From a virus: a stretch of 35,022 nt of DNA. The notes under the pieces are model-generated. The model was not told the DNA's origin. It ran no database searches and worked only from the letters and a program-made list of their open reading frames with translations. The stretch spans positions 1 through 35,022 of the IMG/VR virus record IMGVR_UViG_3300035695_000235, one strand, 5' to 3'. Made by a program: the position numbers and the translations under genes. Shown in pieces: positions 15,381 to 23,426 of the stretch; position 1 is the first letter of the stretch, and each line of letters begins with the position of its first letter.

Positions 15381-16891
15381 ATGTCCTCTTTTCTGAGACC
15401 CTGGTTTCGGTTCATTTGTGTGGGGCCGCGTGGTAGTTGGGGGAGAGAAACCTGCTTCGGGTACCGGACCTTCACGTTACTTGACCCTGACCCGTCGATG
15501 GTCGAAAACCCTTCGGGCATCTTGGGAGGCCGGATGAGTGGAGGAGAGACGTTAGGGTTGTCCTCCCCTGTTGGGGCTTGCACCACGGCGAGGATAGCGG
15601 CAAGCTGAGCCTCGGCGAAGGCAGAAATGAGACGAACCGGGATAAGTGCTGATCCTGTGGAGACATAGTTCTCATCTCCACCAGGGACAGAGGGCAGGCC
15701 CTTTTTATTCCGTATGTGGTTGATCGAGTATATACCGCTCTTCAAGAAGATATCATCTATCTGTCCCTGGAGAAGTTCGTCTCGGGAGTCGATTTCATCA
15801 AAGTAGGCTTCCAGGTCATAGAAGCCTAGCTCATCATGAAACAGCCTTCGGGTAATAACATCGCATTCGACCCGAAGCACTGTCTCAATGGCCCGCTTTT
15901 TGAAGGTGTAGGAGAGGTTATAGCCGTTGCTTTTGTTTACGTCCTGGGACTCACCCAGTTCGTTCTCTGTTACTCCCACGATCCCCATGATACGGCTCTG
16001 GACTGTACTCATGAGGCCGTTTGCCTCTAACTCTTTGAGGGCATAGGCGAATGGGTACCACTTGGAGCCACCTTTGGACCCCGTGAGTATGATTTTGTGC
16101 TGCTTTTGGCTCTGGGAATTCCACATATCCACCGCCGCCTCTAACTCCGTCTCCGTGATGTCTCCCAGGTCAAGTAACCCGTACGGGACGTTGGAGTCAG
16201 TAAAGCGGGAGGATATAAAAGCAATCATCATATCCTCAAGCACCGCGAGGGTGAAGAGCTGGCTTATGCGGCTGGTGGAGTAGATGCTGTAGGAATTTGG
16301 GTCTCGGGGGAAGAAGAGAATGTCCTGTGGAAGCCAGCCGTGTACTCCGTCCTCGCCCTTGACTGGCATTCCTCGGATATCCAGCATATCGTATCCCAGG
16401 ATCGTTCCGTGCTCATCGTAGTCGATCCGGAGCCTTGCTGCATCCAGAGTCCAGAGGTTGACCGGCGCTCCCTCCGCATCTCGCTCAATCTCAGCCGCAC
16501 CATACCCTATCACGGCCATGTCCCGCTCAATCTTATAGCGGAACTGGCCCCATGTGTCCCGGGGATTGGGCCGGCGCATGAAACTCTTTGCCCTCGCTAG
16601 TCGGGCGGGGTCTGCGGGTAGGGCAGGATTAACGTTTCGTACCTGGATCTCTACCCCCGATGTGTAATCCAGTATCGTATTGATACAGGCTGCGGGGGTT
16701 GGAGCGCGCATCACGATCTCACGCATACGCTCGGGCGTGATGAGGCCCTGCACAGAGGCCGGGCTGAGTATCTCCGGGGGCTGTCCGTACTGAGCGGGGG
16801 CGCCCATTACATAGGAGGTAAGCGTTCCACGCGAGGCTTTAGATATGAGGTCTACGCCGGCCCGAAATGCCTTCTGTATAAGCGTAGTCAT
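15377..16891 (-). CDS. Portal protein
   Basis: 504 residues between large terminase and prohead protease. Portal features are visible: TPERMREIVMRAPTPAACINTILDYTSG, DTWGQFRYKIERDMAVIGYGAAEIER, then VNLWTLDAARLRIDYDEHG, and LNQL-like DPNSYSIYSTSRISQLFTLAVLEDMMIAF. The dodecameric ring forms the DNA entry point of the capsid. ATG at 16891 overlaps the terminase stop (ATGA) and has AAGGAGGT upstream. A sense repeat copy encodes DPARLARAK. The C-terminus is Pro/Gly-rich. Confidence 0.88.
   Translation of the reverse strand: MTTLIQKAFRAGVDLISKASRGTLTSYVMGAPAQYGQPPEILSPASVQGLITPERMREIVMRAPTPAACINTILDYTSGVEIQVRNVNPALPADPARLARAKSFMRRPNPRDTWGQFRYKIERDMAVIGYGAAEIERDAEGAPVNLWTLDAARLRIDYDEHGTILGYDMLDIRGMPVKGEDGVHGWLPQDILFFPRDPNSYSIYSTSRISQLFTLAVLEDMMIAFISSRFTDSNVPYGLLDLGDITETELEAAVDMWNSQSQKQHKIILTGSKGGSKWYPFAYALKELEANGLMSTVQSRIMGIVGVTENELGESQDVNKSNGYNLSYTFKKRAIETVLRVECDVITRRLFHDELGFYDLEAYFDEIDSRDELLQGQIDDIFLKSGIYSINHIRNKKGLPSVPGGDENYVSTGSALIPVRLISAFAEAQLAAILAVVQAPTGEDNPNVSPPLIRPPKMPEGFSTIDGSGSSNVKVRYPKQVSLPQLPRGPTQMNRNQGLRKEDM
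16592..16602 (-). repeat. Dispersed repeat copy, GACTAGCGAGG
   Basis: Sense inside the portal gene (DPARLAR). Confidence 0.75.
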
Positions 16892-18306
16892 TCAGCGAAG
16901 ACCTCCTTAAAGGGATCATAGTATTTTTGAGGTTTAATCGGCTTTTTCTTTGGAGGGTCTATTGGGCCACCTACACCCCGGAACCGCCCGACTGATGAGG
17001 GGAGACAGGACAGGTGAGCAGATAGTGCCAGGCTCATCACGATATCATCGTGGCCTCGACTGGCTTCCATGCGGAGCGTCTTGGAGGGGGTGATCTCATA
17101 GGTGAAGTATCTGAGTTCGTCTATCACGGTGCGGTCATTGGGGAGGGTGAGACGGTGTTCACTAAGCATACGAGATAGTTCCTGAACCACCTCATATTTA
17201 GACTGGTTGCTCAGCTTATACCCTTCTGCACTAATGTCGCGCAAATCCTCAGCGACGGACTCCCCCAGGCTGGTAGCATCTACCAGTGTGCGGGCTCCGT
17301 TGTATGATTTATGATTGTTGCGTATGAGGGATTTGTACGCCGCGTATCCTTTTTTCTGAAGCCGGTCGAGACGTACCAGGGGTACAAGGCCGGGGTTGGT
17401 GATGTCGAGTACGGAGCAGACCGTGTAATCTCGAACATTAGCCAGGTCCACCCCCTGCACGTATCGGTGCTTTTCTTCGGGAGCGGTTGCGTGGTATGGA
17501 CCGTCGTATGGGTGGTGTTCTACTGCCCACTTGATGTTACTCCAGGGGAAGACCGCTAAATCCCCGTCCACGAATTCAGCCATGTACTCGGATCTCCACA
17601 GGAGACTATCTTCCCCATACGTGGCTTTCACCTCATCGAGATAGGCCCGGTCTGCATAGGGGTTGTCGTATGAGGTGTAGTGGAAGTAAGCCGCGTCTTT
17701 GCCCTCGGAGGCCATCCGCTGAGCCTTCACCACATACTCATAGAAGTCTCCCGTCCCGAACGGGGTAGAGATCATGATGAGCGCCGCGCCTTCGGTCTGG
17801 CCGGTTACGGTGAACATCGGCTCAATGACCGTAGGGATAACCTGATCCTTGAAGAACGCTGCTTCATCGAGGACGGCGAGATGTACCCGCTTACCTCGGA
17901 TGAATTGCGGGTTATTAGCGCCCCGGCCATGGATCATTGACCCGTTCACCAGGCTTATCTCGGGGAAAGGGTATTCCTTGATCTTCTTGTTTAGAAGTGT
18001 AGAGAGTACGCTTGGGGAGCGGAACTGGCGCGCTACCTCATTAAATATGATTCGACTCTGGTCTACTGAGGGTGCAATGATGTAGGCTTCCCGGTTGGGG
18101 TGCGTGCAGGCGAACCAGGCGATGTACCACCCCAACCATGTGCTCTTCCCTAACTGCCTCCCGCACGGCGCCGCTGTGAGTCGTTTCACCCCCCTCATCA
18201 TCTCGGCCTGGGCCGGATGTGGGTCTGCACGCTCTCCCATGGGGTTCAACAAAAACGTGCGCGCAAACTCCACCGGGTCGGTCTTTAGGTAGGAGGAAAG
18301 TTTCAT
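16888..18306 (-). CDS. terL: Terminase large subunit
   Basis: 472 residues from the ATG at 18306, which has AGGAG six bases upstream. A longer frame to 18354 begins with GTG, lacks a ribosome site and overlaps a divergent gene. The ATPase part has Walker A CGRQLGKS (48-55) and Walker B LAVLDEAAF with D147/E148, then coupling motif ISTPFG at 179-184. The RNase-H-like nuclease has D287 in QGVDLA, D343 in LVDAT and D420/D421 in GHDDIV. The protein cuts and pumps DNA into the capsid through the portal encoded next. An antisense repeat copy lies near the C-terminus. Confidence 0.95.
   Translation of the reverse strand: MKLSSYLKTDPVEFARTFLLNPMGERADPHPAQAEMMRGVKRLTAAPCGRQLGKSTWLGWYIAWFACTHPNREAYIIAPSVDQSRIIFNEVARQFRSPSVLSTLLNKKIKEYPFPEISLVNGSMIHGRGANNPQFIRGKRVHLAVLDEAAFFKDQVIPTVIEPMFTVTGQTEGAALIMISTPFGTGDFYEYVVKAQRMASEGKDAAYFHYTSYDNPYADRAYLDEVKATYGEDSLLWRSEYMAEFVDGDLAVFPWSNIKWAVEHHPYDGPYHATAPEEKHRYVQGVDLANVRDYTVCSVLDITNPGLVPLVRLDRLQKKGYAAYKSLIRNNHKSYNGARTLVDATSLGESVAEDLRDISAEGYKLSNQSKYEVVQELSRMLSEHRLTLPNDRTVIDELRYFTYEITPSKTLRMEASRGHDDIVMSLALSAHLSCLPSSVGRFRGVGGPIDPPKKKPIKPQKYYDPFKEVFAE
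16990..17000 (+). repeat. Dispersed repeat copy, GACTGATGAGG
   Basis: Antisense near the 3' end of terL (PSSVGRFRG). Confidence 0.8.
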
Positions 18307-18331
18307 TGACTCCTGTGCTACACTGTGTGGT

Positions 18332-18565
18332 ATGGAAGAAGAAGCATACACCACTGTTTATCTAAAATTTGGACCTCCCCTTCCCTGCGCATCGTGCGGA
18401 AAGGGTGCAACGGTTGCGCCCTACTGGCCGGTAGACCAGCACAAGGAGCACGTCATGGGAGCTATAGGCATAGGGGATTGGGTGTTGACCCCTATATGTA
18501 GGGAATGTTCAGAGGGCATGGCTCGTAGGTATGGGGTAACTAGTAGCTTACCGGAACCAGATTAA
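18332..18565 (+). CDS. Small zinc-ribbon-like protein, divergent inside late operon
   Basis: 77 residues on the strand opposite to its neighbours. Two Cys pairs, CASC and CREC, lie 43 residues apart and could bind one zinc. The rest is short and polar with a VYLKFGPPL strand. The start region (TGTGTGGTATGG) lacks a good ribosome site; an upstream TTGACT overlaps the terminase start region. Its end overlaps the facing structural gene by 26 bases. Such a lone gene inside the late block looks like a moron. It fills a real gap between two genes, which supports it, but expression is unproven. Confidence 0.5.
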   Translation: MEEEAYTTVYLKFGPPLPCASCGKGATVAPYWPVDQHKEHVMGAIGIGDWVLTPICRECSEGMARRYGVTSSLPEPD

Positions 18566-19763
18566 CATAGTCTGCCTTCGTCGTTCCATCTGAGGCCAGG
18601 ACGCTCCACTCCTCTCTTATTAATCCAGGCATCTTTGTGATGTACTGGATTTTATATTCCCCTGAACCCAGGTTCACCACCTCGCCCGACCCGAACCCGA
18701 CTATTGAGGAGGAGGAACCATCAGGAAACGTGATAATCACGCTCACACTGCTCAAGTTGGAGAGTAGCGTCCCGGAGGCGTCCTTCACCGTCGCGGTGGA
18801 TGTAATAGTGGAATTGGGCTGTGGCATGGTGCTCCCAAAGGCCAGCGTGATGGCCTGGACGGTAGATAATGACGCCATGAGCGACTGAAATGTAGAGAAT
18901 GCCTCTGTTATGTCCTGGGACAGAGAGAAGGCCAGGGAAAGTGGGGCCAGTACTACCTGGGGCAGGCTAATAATAAATCGCGCCCTGGTCTGCTCTCCCG
19001 CAGGGCCGCGTACCTTAAACACCGAGCGAGACGGTGATAGCCCGGTGGAACGTATGGGGTATCTCGACTGTGCCTCACTAGTCGCGGGGGTGCGGGTGGA
19101 GAACACCACGCGCGCCCGGGTAGTACCAGGGGCCTGTATTTTAAACTGCACTCTGGTCTGCGTGTCGGCCTGTAGGAGCGCGTCTGTTGCGCTGAATGTA
19201 TCGAACGAGGTTGTGTGTGTGGTGGTAGACGGCCCACCCGCCACTCCCATGAAGCCGGATGATAGAGAACTGTCCGTGCAAGTAATCATCCAGTCCGGCT
19301 CAGTTCCCCCTGCTACCCACACCTTCCCCTTGAGGGTACTCCCCACTAACCGAAACCTGAAGGTGTACTTCGTATTCGCCGCGTAGGTAAACGCCGCACT
19401 TCCCAGAGTGGTGAACACCCCCGCAACGTTCTTCCTGATCTCCAGGGTATTCAGTGTGTTACCCAACTCAAGTTGATAGTAGTGTGTGGAGTCTCCTATG
19501 CGGGCCGCAATACCGATAATATCGCTGGTTGCACTCCCCTGCGCGTTGAGCGTGATGTCCTGGTTCGCTACGGAAGTGCTCCCCAGGTAAAGAATGCCGG
19601 TGGTATTGGATGAGGTGTATGTGAGTATGAGTAGGCTGGAGGCGAAGGAAAGAGACTGGTTTCCTCTAACCTGCGTCCAGTTATGGCCGTTCGACGCGGG
19701 ACTCCACGCGTTCGGAGTGCCGCGCCCTCCCGTTAGCGCGGTATCCTGTTCGAGTACGGTCAT
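18540..19763 (-). CDS. Large beta-rich virion protein (lectin-like and Ig-like domains)
   Basis: 407 residues. Residues about 1-190 resemble a concanavalin/LamG-like sandwich (AARIGDSTHYYQLELG, TLEIRKNVAGVFTTLG, KYTFRFRLVGSTLKGKVWVAG, GFMGVAGG). The middle is Arg/Thr-rich with TRTPATSEAQ from a sense repeat copy. The last 100 residues look like an Ig-like domain (TITSTATVKDASGTLLSNLSSVSVIITFPDGSS), and a reverse repeat copy encodes SSSIVGFG. It precedes terL in the operon, an unusual place for a fiber, so a capsid decoration or surface adhesin is possible. Confidence 0.6.
   Translation of the reverse strand: MTVLEQDTALTGGRGTPNAWSPASNGHNWTQVRGNQSLSFASSLLILTYTSSNTTGILYLGSTSVANQDITLNAQGSATSDIIGIAARIGDSTHYYQLELGNTLNTLEIRKNVAGVFTTLGSAAFTYAANTKYTFRFRLVGSTLKGKVWVAGGTEPDWMITCTDSSLSSGFMGVAGGPSTTTHTTSFDTFSATDALLQADTQTRVQFKIQAPGTTRARVVFSTRTPATSEAQSRYPIRSTGLSPSRSVFKVRGPAGEQTRARFIISLPQVVLAPLSLAFSLSQDITEAFSTFQSLMASLSTVQAITLAFGSTMPQPNSTITSTATVKDASGTLLSNLSSVSVIITFPDGSSSSIVGFGSGEVVNLGSGEYKIQYITKMPGLIREEWSVLASDGTTKADYVNLVPVSY
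18699..18709 (+). repeat. Dispersed repeat copy, GACTATTGAGG
   Basis: Antisense inside the large virion protein gene (SSSIVGFG); full flank CCCGAACCC. Confidence 0.85.
19073..19083 (-). repeat. Dispersed repeat copy, GACTAGTGAGG
   Basis: Sense inside the same virion gene (TPATSEAQ), opposite to the copy at 18699. Confidence 0.8.
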
Positions 19764-19767
19764 TCAA

Positions 19768-20400
19768 TCACACCGTTTGGTAGCTGAGGTTTATGACGCA
19801 GACCTGGGGATTTCCTACAATGCTCTGGCCCGATGGTACGAGAGCCGCAACCCACACCTGTTGTTGGCTTCCAGCAGTGATAGGAGACGGGGAGACGGAT
19901 GCAGCAAACCCAGAGGAGGATGAGGTAATGCTAATTTCGGCATCACTAAAGCCGATGGGTGTAGAGGGGGAAGCATTAGAGGTGGAAAACACTGGACTTT
20001 GGGCAGTCTGATCTCCGGCGTTGTAGACGTACCATGTCCCTGTATTAGACGCCACAGGAGTAGAAGCTGATCCATCGTTTAAAATCCCACTCGTTTGATC
20101 CCCAACCGCTAAGGAATAGTACCACTGATTTATTGTTGTCCCGTTTGGGTGGTTGTGTGCGAGCGCGGACAGGAGGATGAGGGTATTCCCCGAGATGCTG
20201 GAATAGGCCAGCGTCTCATTCCCATTCGTCCCGTCGATGATATCGATGGTTCCCTGAGCAGGCATCCCCGTAGCAGAGGCTACCACGATTTGAGAGGCGC
20301 CCGCAGTAACTGCACCGTTGAGGGTAGTCGTGTTCGCTGTGGTGTGGACTACCTCGTTGGTATGTCCAGCATCGGTATACACCTTAAGGAATGCGCTCAT
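19768..20400 (-). CDS. Beta-rich virion protein, first gene of the late operon
   Basis: 210 residues rich in Ser, Thr, Ala and Gly. The N-terminal part holds TLNGAVTAGASQIVVASATGMPAQGTIDI, a repeat-like strand pattern of phage decoration or fiber proteins, followed by WYYSLAVGDQTSG. ATG at 20400 with AGGAG six bases upstream. The gene ends 4 bases before the next structural gene. It is the first gene after the proposed late promoter, with a 190-base leader. No enzyme motif is visible. Confidence 0.6.
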   Translation of the reverse strand: MSAFLKVYTDAGHTNEVVHTTANTTTLNGAVTAGASQIVVASATGMPAQGTIDIIDGTNGNETLAYSSISGNTLILLSALAHNHPNGTTINQWYYSLAVGDQTSGILNDGSASTPVASNTGTWYVYNAGDQTAQSPVFSTSNASPSTPIGFSDAEISITSSSSGFAASVSPSPITAGSQQQVWVAALVPSGQSIVGNPQVCVINLSYQTV

Positions 20401-20626
20401 GAGGAACTCCTGGGGAGAAATACCCGGCTCCAGGGTACCTATTACCCTACAGGGACTCCCGATCAGGGGTTGCCTGCTGAGAACCTGGACTTGGCCCGTA
20501 GAGTACCTACAAGGCCGGGAAGCACGCGTGGGCCGGGGGTGGAGGGGAACACGCCCCGGCCAGGATCAGAGAGGAGGGATACATCTATTATACCACAAAT
20601 GGGCCTGAATTTTTAGGGAATTTAAA
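20401..20626 (-). promoter_or_regulatory. Late operon leader, no gene seen
   Basis: 226 bases upstream of the first late gene. I see no gene in it. It contains the proposed late promoter near 20587 and GC-rich segments (GCCCCGGCC, GGCCGGGGGTGG) that could fold in the leader RNA. Confidence 0.45.
20584..20595 (-). promoter_or_regulatory. Putative late promoter (extended -10)
   Basis: On the minus strand the 12 bases read TGGTATAATAGA, a perfect TATAAT with an extended TGG. No convincing -35 is visible, as expected for extended -10 or activator-dependent promoters. It points into the structural operon. The same 12 bases form the promoter of the small-terminase candidate at 28463-28474. Confidence 0.55.
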
Positions 20627-20905
20627 CTACTTTTTTATCTTCCTCAAAATTGGTCCATCTACCTCGATCAGCTTTTCTGATAAGGCCCAATTCAAGAAGT
20701 CCCGACGCCTCTCCACCGGCCAATCCATACCCACCCCGACGACTGAGGCGGCGAAGTGAAAGAACTCATCGTGTGTCGCCTCCCTAGCGTCCGGCCCGTC
20801 TCCTAAATGGAATGACCGCAGGTCCACCAGCGTGAGCTTTACTGGCTGCTCCTCCGTCTCTACGCTCTGATCGGAACTCTGCCCTCCACTGTTTGAATTC
20901 TCCAT
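20627..20905 (-). CDS. Hypothetical protein
   Basis: 92 residues with an acidic, low-complexity N-terminus (SNSGGQSSDQSVETEEQP) and a compact C-terminal half (THDEFFHFAASVVGVGMDWPVERRRDFLNWALSEKLIEVDG). No family is recognised. ATG at 20905 with AAGGAAGGCGG upstream. The gene overlaps a -1 extension frame of the upstream membrane protein by about 120 bases. A variant repeat copy lies in reverse orientation at AASVVGVG. Confidence 0.55.
   Translation of the reverse strand: MENSNSGGQSSDQSVETEEQPVKLTLVDLRSFHLGDGPDAREATHDEFFHFAASVVGVGMDWPVERRRDFLNWALSEKLIEVDGPILRKIKK
20738..20748 (+). repeat. Dispersed repeat copy, variant GACGACTGAGG
   Basis: Antisense inside the 20627-20905 gene (AASVVGVG); one base off in the GACT word. 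Confidence 0.55.
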
Positions 20906-21197
20906 GGGACTTTCCGCCTTCCTTTATGTAGTTCCTTGTGTAGTATTCCCGCATGTCCTCAGACAAGTCCCTCCTAAAAAATTCAGAGAAACTTTTGCGC
21001 GGGGATTCAGTCCACCACAGGAAGAACAACTCCTTTACCCGGTCCTTGCTTCTCTGCCTCCCCCGGCCTGTGGAGTAGATCCGAGGCGGGGAAAAATTCA
21101 GCGCCGGGGGAATTTTATCTTCACCTCCGGCGGAATTTTCCTCTGAAATTTTAGGCCCTCCAGGTGGATCTATTTGCTTGCCCTGTGAGCCGGTACG
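20784..21197 (-). CDS. Possible -1 frameshift extension of the membrane protein
   Basis: An open frame of 137 codons without ATG or a usable start in its first 55 codons. It fills an otherwise empty 264-base gap and reads like protein: a Pro-rich linker (QIDPPGGPKISEENSAGG), then a charged helical part (KDRVKELFFLWWTESP, FSEFFRRDLSEDMREYYTRN). It is in the -1 frame of the upstream membrane protein gene, which carries the slippery heptamer C CCT TTC eight codons before its stop. A slip would join 222 residues of that protein to these 137. The last 40 residues overlap the next gene and may not be conserved. An unrecognised rare start is the alternative. Confidence 0.45.
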   Translation of the reverse strand, partial: RTGSQGKQIDPPGGPKISEENSAGGEDKIPPALNFSPPRIYSTGRGRQRSKDRVKELFFLWWTESPRKSFSEFFRRDLSEDMREYYTRNYIKEGGKSHGEFKQWRAEFRSERRDGGAASKAHAGGPAVIPFRRRAGR

Positions 21198-21862
21198 AAA
21201 GGGGAGGGCTGTGCGGCTAACATGCGCCGGCTCAACGGACCGATGGTCCGGTTGGGTATACGCGGGGCTTCTATATTCTCTACTGCCTCATCAAGCGCTT
21301 CGTCCATTCCCGCACTAAGCGCCTTGACTCTGCGCTGTGTGGGGAGACGGTCAGCCGCATTCCACGCATCGGAGATAGTTCTACGGCTAAAGTGGTTCAT
21401 TCTCTCTTCCTCAAGTACCTCTACAGCCGGGTTCTGGAGGGGATGCATCACAATCCCAAATACCGGAGTAGAAATCTCCAGGACGCATCCTATCACCACC
21501 AGGAACCCAACCCCGCGACTATTGAGGAAGGAAAGGCGATAGAGAAGGCCGGAGATACCCAGTGCCACGAATCCAGCATTCAACACCACCAGGGATATAC
21601 CGCGAATCAGTCGCTCCGGGTCGGGAAGGCGAAGAATTGTCTTGAGGGCTTTCTCTGAGTGGATGAAGAGGCCGTACGCCCCGAGTCCTACCAGTAGACC
21701 GGAGGCTACCGCGACCGCCGCACCCACCCCAGAACCGTATCCAAAGACGGGAGCAAACCACTGGTCCACGATAAAACCAATATTCACCCCACTCCCGAGT
21801 AAAACGGCGAAGACAATACAATGTCCGCAGAACACGAACAGATTGAATTTCAGGGATTTCAT
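21170..21862 (-). CDS. Four-helix membrane protein, unknown function
   Basis: 230 residues. Four hydrophobic segments are visible: about 7-28, 40-67, 87-107 and 114-142, followed by a soluble tail of 85 residues. The N-terminus (KFNLFVFCGHCIVFAVLL) could be a signal anchor. The tail is helical and basic/acidic (ERMNHFSRRTISDAWNAADRLPTQRRVKAL). No family is recognised. ATG at 21862 has GGAG eight bases upstream. The gene may be extended by a -1 frameshift near its end. An antisense repeat copy encodes LNSRGVGF. Superinfection exclusion or a lysogen surface function is possible but not shown. Confidence 0.65.
   Translation of the reverse strand: MKSLKFNLFVFCGHCIVFAVLLGSGVNIGFIVDQWFAPVFGYGSGVGAAVAVASGLLVGLGAYGLFIHSEKALKTILRLPDPERLIRGISLVVLNAGFVALGISGLLYRLSFLNSRGVGFLVVIGCVLEISTPVFGIVMHPLQNPAVEVLEEERMNHFSRRTISDAWNAADRLPTQRRVKALSAGMDEALDEAVENIEAPRIPNRTIGPLSRRMLAAQPSPFVPAHRASK
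21197..21203 (-). promoter_or_regulatory. Putative -1 slippery heptamer
   Basis: C CCT TTC in the correct phase of the membrane protein gene, identical to the heptamer in the tail chaperone gene. No strong hairpin is visible directly downstream, so the case is weaker than the chaperone site. Confidence 0.4.
21517..21527 (+). repeat. Dispersed repeat copy, GACTATTGAGG
   Basis: Antisense inside the membrane protein gene (LNSRGVGF); flank CCCAACCCCGC. Confidence 0.85.
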
Positions 21863-21906
21863 TCTTTTCTCCTACTACCTTGATCTGTAGGAGTCGCAGG
21901 CGTATA

Positions 21907-22074
21907 CTACATACGGGCGGCTCCTGGTACGAACAGGTCTCGCTCTGGCCGGAGGGTGTTCGCGCATCCCCGGCCCTTCGCATAGTATACCTCCCTTAAC
22001 CAGGGGAGACAACTCCACAGACGAAAGTACTCCTCCGAATAATTCAGCCGCACCCGAATTAAAAATTCAGGCAT
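21907..22074 (-). CDS. Small hypothetical protein
   Basis: 55 residues, below usual ORF cutoffs. It reads like a real protein, with aromatic and charged residues (PEFLIRVRLNYSEEYFRLWS, WLREVYYAKGRG). A dispersed repeat upstream supplies GGAGGGG, 13 bases from the ATG, and that sequence sits in a possible 7-bp hairpin. It lies 44 bases before the membrane protein gene on the same strand, so the two may be co-transcribed. No family is recognised. Confidence 0.5.
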   Translation of the reverse strand: MPEFLIRVRLNYSEEYFRLWSCLPWLREVYYAKGRGCANTLRPERDLFVPGAARM

Positions 22075-23323
22075 ACCAGGTATATTACCCCTCCTCACTA
22101 GTCTGGTTTGGAGGGGCAATTAATTCAGGAAAAACTACAGAAAATTCAGGAAAATTCGGATAAAACCCCCGGAAAACTCACACCCTCCAAGCGTAAAATT
22201 GGGGAATTTTGTGAGACAACTACCCCACGCCCAATCTCAACAATTCGAGCGCCGGCGCAGCGTCCGAGCAACAAGCATGCAGCGTCCAGCAGAGCACGCT
22301 CACGCTCATCAGCACACGCACACGCACCAGCCCGGGCGATGCTCCACGCACACACACACACCAGCTACGGTGCGGGACCACCTGCGCACCACAGACGAGC
22401 GATGAACGCCGGACACGCGAGAACCAGGGACAGGCCGATGCTGCTGTTTGTGGGAGGGTACTATAGGGAATATAACAATCTGCTATATTTTAGGGTATTC
22501 GACCAGCACTCGACGCTACCCATGCATACACATAAGCTCATCCATACGTATATGTGCGTTATAGGAACAGCAGATGTGTATCAATGTGTGTCTCTATACC
22601 AATCTATGTGCAAGCGTGTGCCTGCACAGGGAGTCAACCCCGTATTAGAACAAATATCCACACGCAATAACACATAATGGTACAAGATATTGAGGATTCT
22701 CCACCAAACCAGTACCACTGTACTACCATAAATTAGTACTTTTTACTCTCTTCTCAGCGGGTCTGGTCTCATGTATCATCCTAGTGTGATCGAAACGCGA
22801 ACAAACGAAATGCGAGAGAGCACAAAGCGAACCTGAACAACCAAATATGGTAGCGTTCAACGAGTAACAAGTCCGGTCTCTCAGGAGATGCACGCCGCGC
22901 TGTGATGTACAAAAAGAAGACGGCCCTAAAGCGTGTGTATTGGCCCTCAGCGGATAGTAAGTCTGGGGGTAGGGAATGGGAGTGACCCGGGTACTCCATA
23001 CGCCTGTTGTGTGCAACGCGCACAACGAAATGCCTTGCATGTGAGCTATGATCGCATGCAGCCTGGATATGCTTCTTATCTATCCCGCGTTGAATGGTGC
23101 GTCATTGATGCCCGGCCTATGGGCCAGAGCAGAAAACACGGTGGTCATGCTGTACCGACTAGAACAGCACGAATAACAGTTGCCTCTCTGAGCCAACTAG
23201 ATCAGAGTAAGCGTTTGTGGAAGCGTGAATATCCACCGTAGGCCAGTGTGCGCCGACTAGAGCACAGTTTCCCCTACCCCTGGCTTCTATCCCCGGCCCC
23301 TTCCGCACTCCCCTAGCGGCCTG
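22075..23323. other. Long region without convincing genes
   Basis: About 1.25 kb between divergent transcription units. The open frames here have odd composition (poly His/Ala/Thr) and lack ribosome sites. The stretch holds a repeat copy at 22093, a CA-rich tract (22310-22365), a 9-bp hairpin at 23006-23026 (GTTGTGTGC/GCGCACAAC with one G-U pair), a GCATG/CATGC inverted repeat near 23037-23059, and three CRACTAGA words (23156, 23194, 23253). It may hold a packaging site, non-coding RNAs or remnants of lost genes. Confidence 0.5.
22093..22103 (-). repeat. Dispersed repeat copy, GACTAGTGAGG
   Basis: Upstream of the 55-residue gene, sense. GGAGGGG pairs with CCCCTCC (22088-22094 with 22110-22116) in a possible 7-bp hairpin. 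Confidence 0.85.
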
Positions 23324-23353
23324 ATGACTCGACTGAGCAGGAACGAGTATAAA
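23324..23353 (+). promoter_or_regulatory. Putative early rightward promoter
   Basis: ATGACT (four of six -35 matches) and TATAAA (23348-23353) with an 18-base spacer. It lies directly ahead of the first early gene and points rightward. A palindrome covers the -10. Confidence 0.5.
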
Positions 23354-23363
23354 TTTCCTGCTC
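23335..23363. promoter_or_regulatory. Palindromic operator over the early -10
   Basis: Perfect 9-bp inverted repeat GAGCAGGAA / TTCCTGCTC with an 11-base centre that contains the TATAAA. Its position suits a repressor that blocks the early promoter. As RNA it could also form a hairpin. Confidence 0.55.
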
Positions 23364-23370
23364 ATGTTCA

Positions 23371-23414
23371 CGTAGGGTAGCCTCACGCAGGCTGTTCTAC
23401 GCGAGCATTTGCTC
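23371..23414 (+). ncRNA. Structured leader of the early operon
   Basis: Two consecutive stem-loops. The first has CGTAG/CTACG outside, a symmetric 3x3 internal loop, AGCCT/AGGCT inside and the loop CACGC. The second is GAGCA/TGCTC with a 2-base loop. They stand right before a dispersed repeat that supplies the first ribosome site. No U-run follows, so this is not a terminator. Antitermination (put-like) or translational control are possible roles. Confidence 0.5.
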
Positions 23415-23415
23415 A

Positions 23416-23426
23416 GACTATTGAGG
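23416..23426 (+). repeat. Dispersed repeat copy, GACTATTGAGG
   Basis: Sense, supplies the ribosome site of the first early gene; lacks the C-rich flank and instead follows the leader hairpins. Confidence 0.85.

Noticed and set aside
20604-22159. Cluster of AATTCAG/GAATTTT words
   Set aside because: Several lie inside the newly proposed coding frames as Glu-Phe or Asn-Phe codons, and no regular spacing is seen. Iterons are far better supported at 31058.
22460-22469. ACTATAGGGA, identical to the end of a T7-type promoter
   Set aside because: The upstream part of such promoters is absent and the window has no single-subunit RNA polymerase gene; a chance match is likely.
22108-22677. 189-codon open frame
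   Set aside because: Runs of His, Ala, Thr and Arg from CA-rich DNA, no ribosome site, no protein-like pattern.
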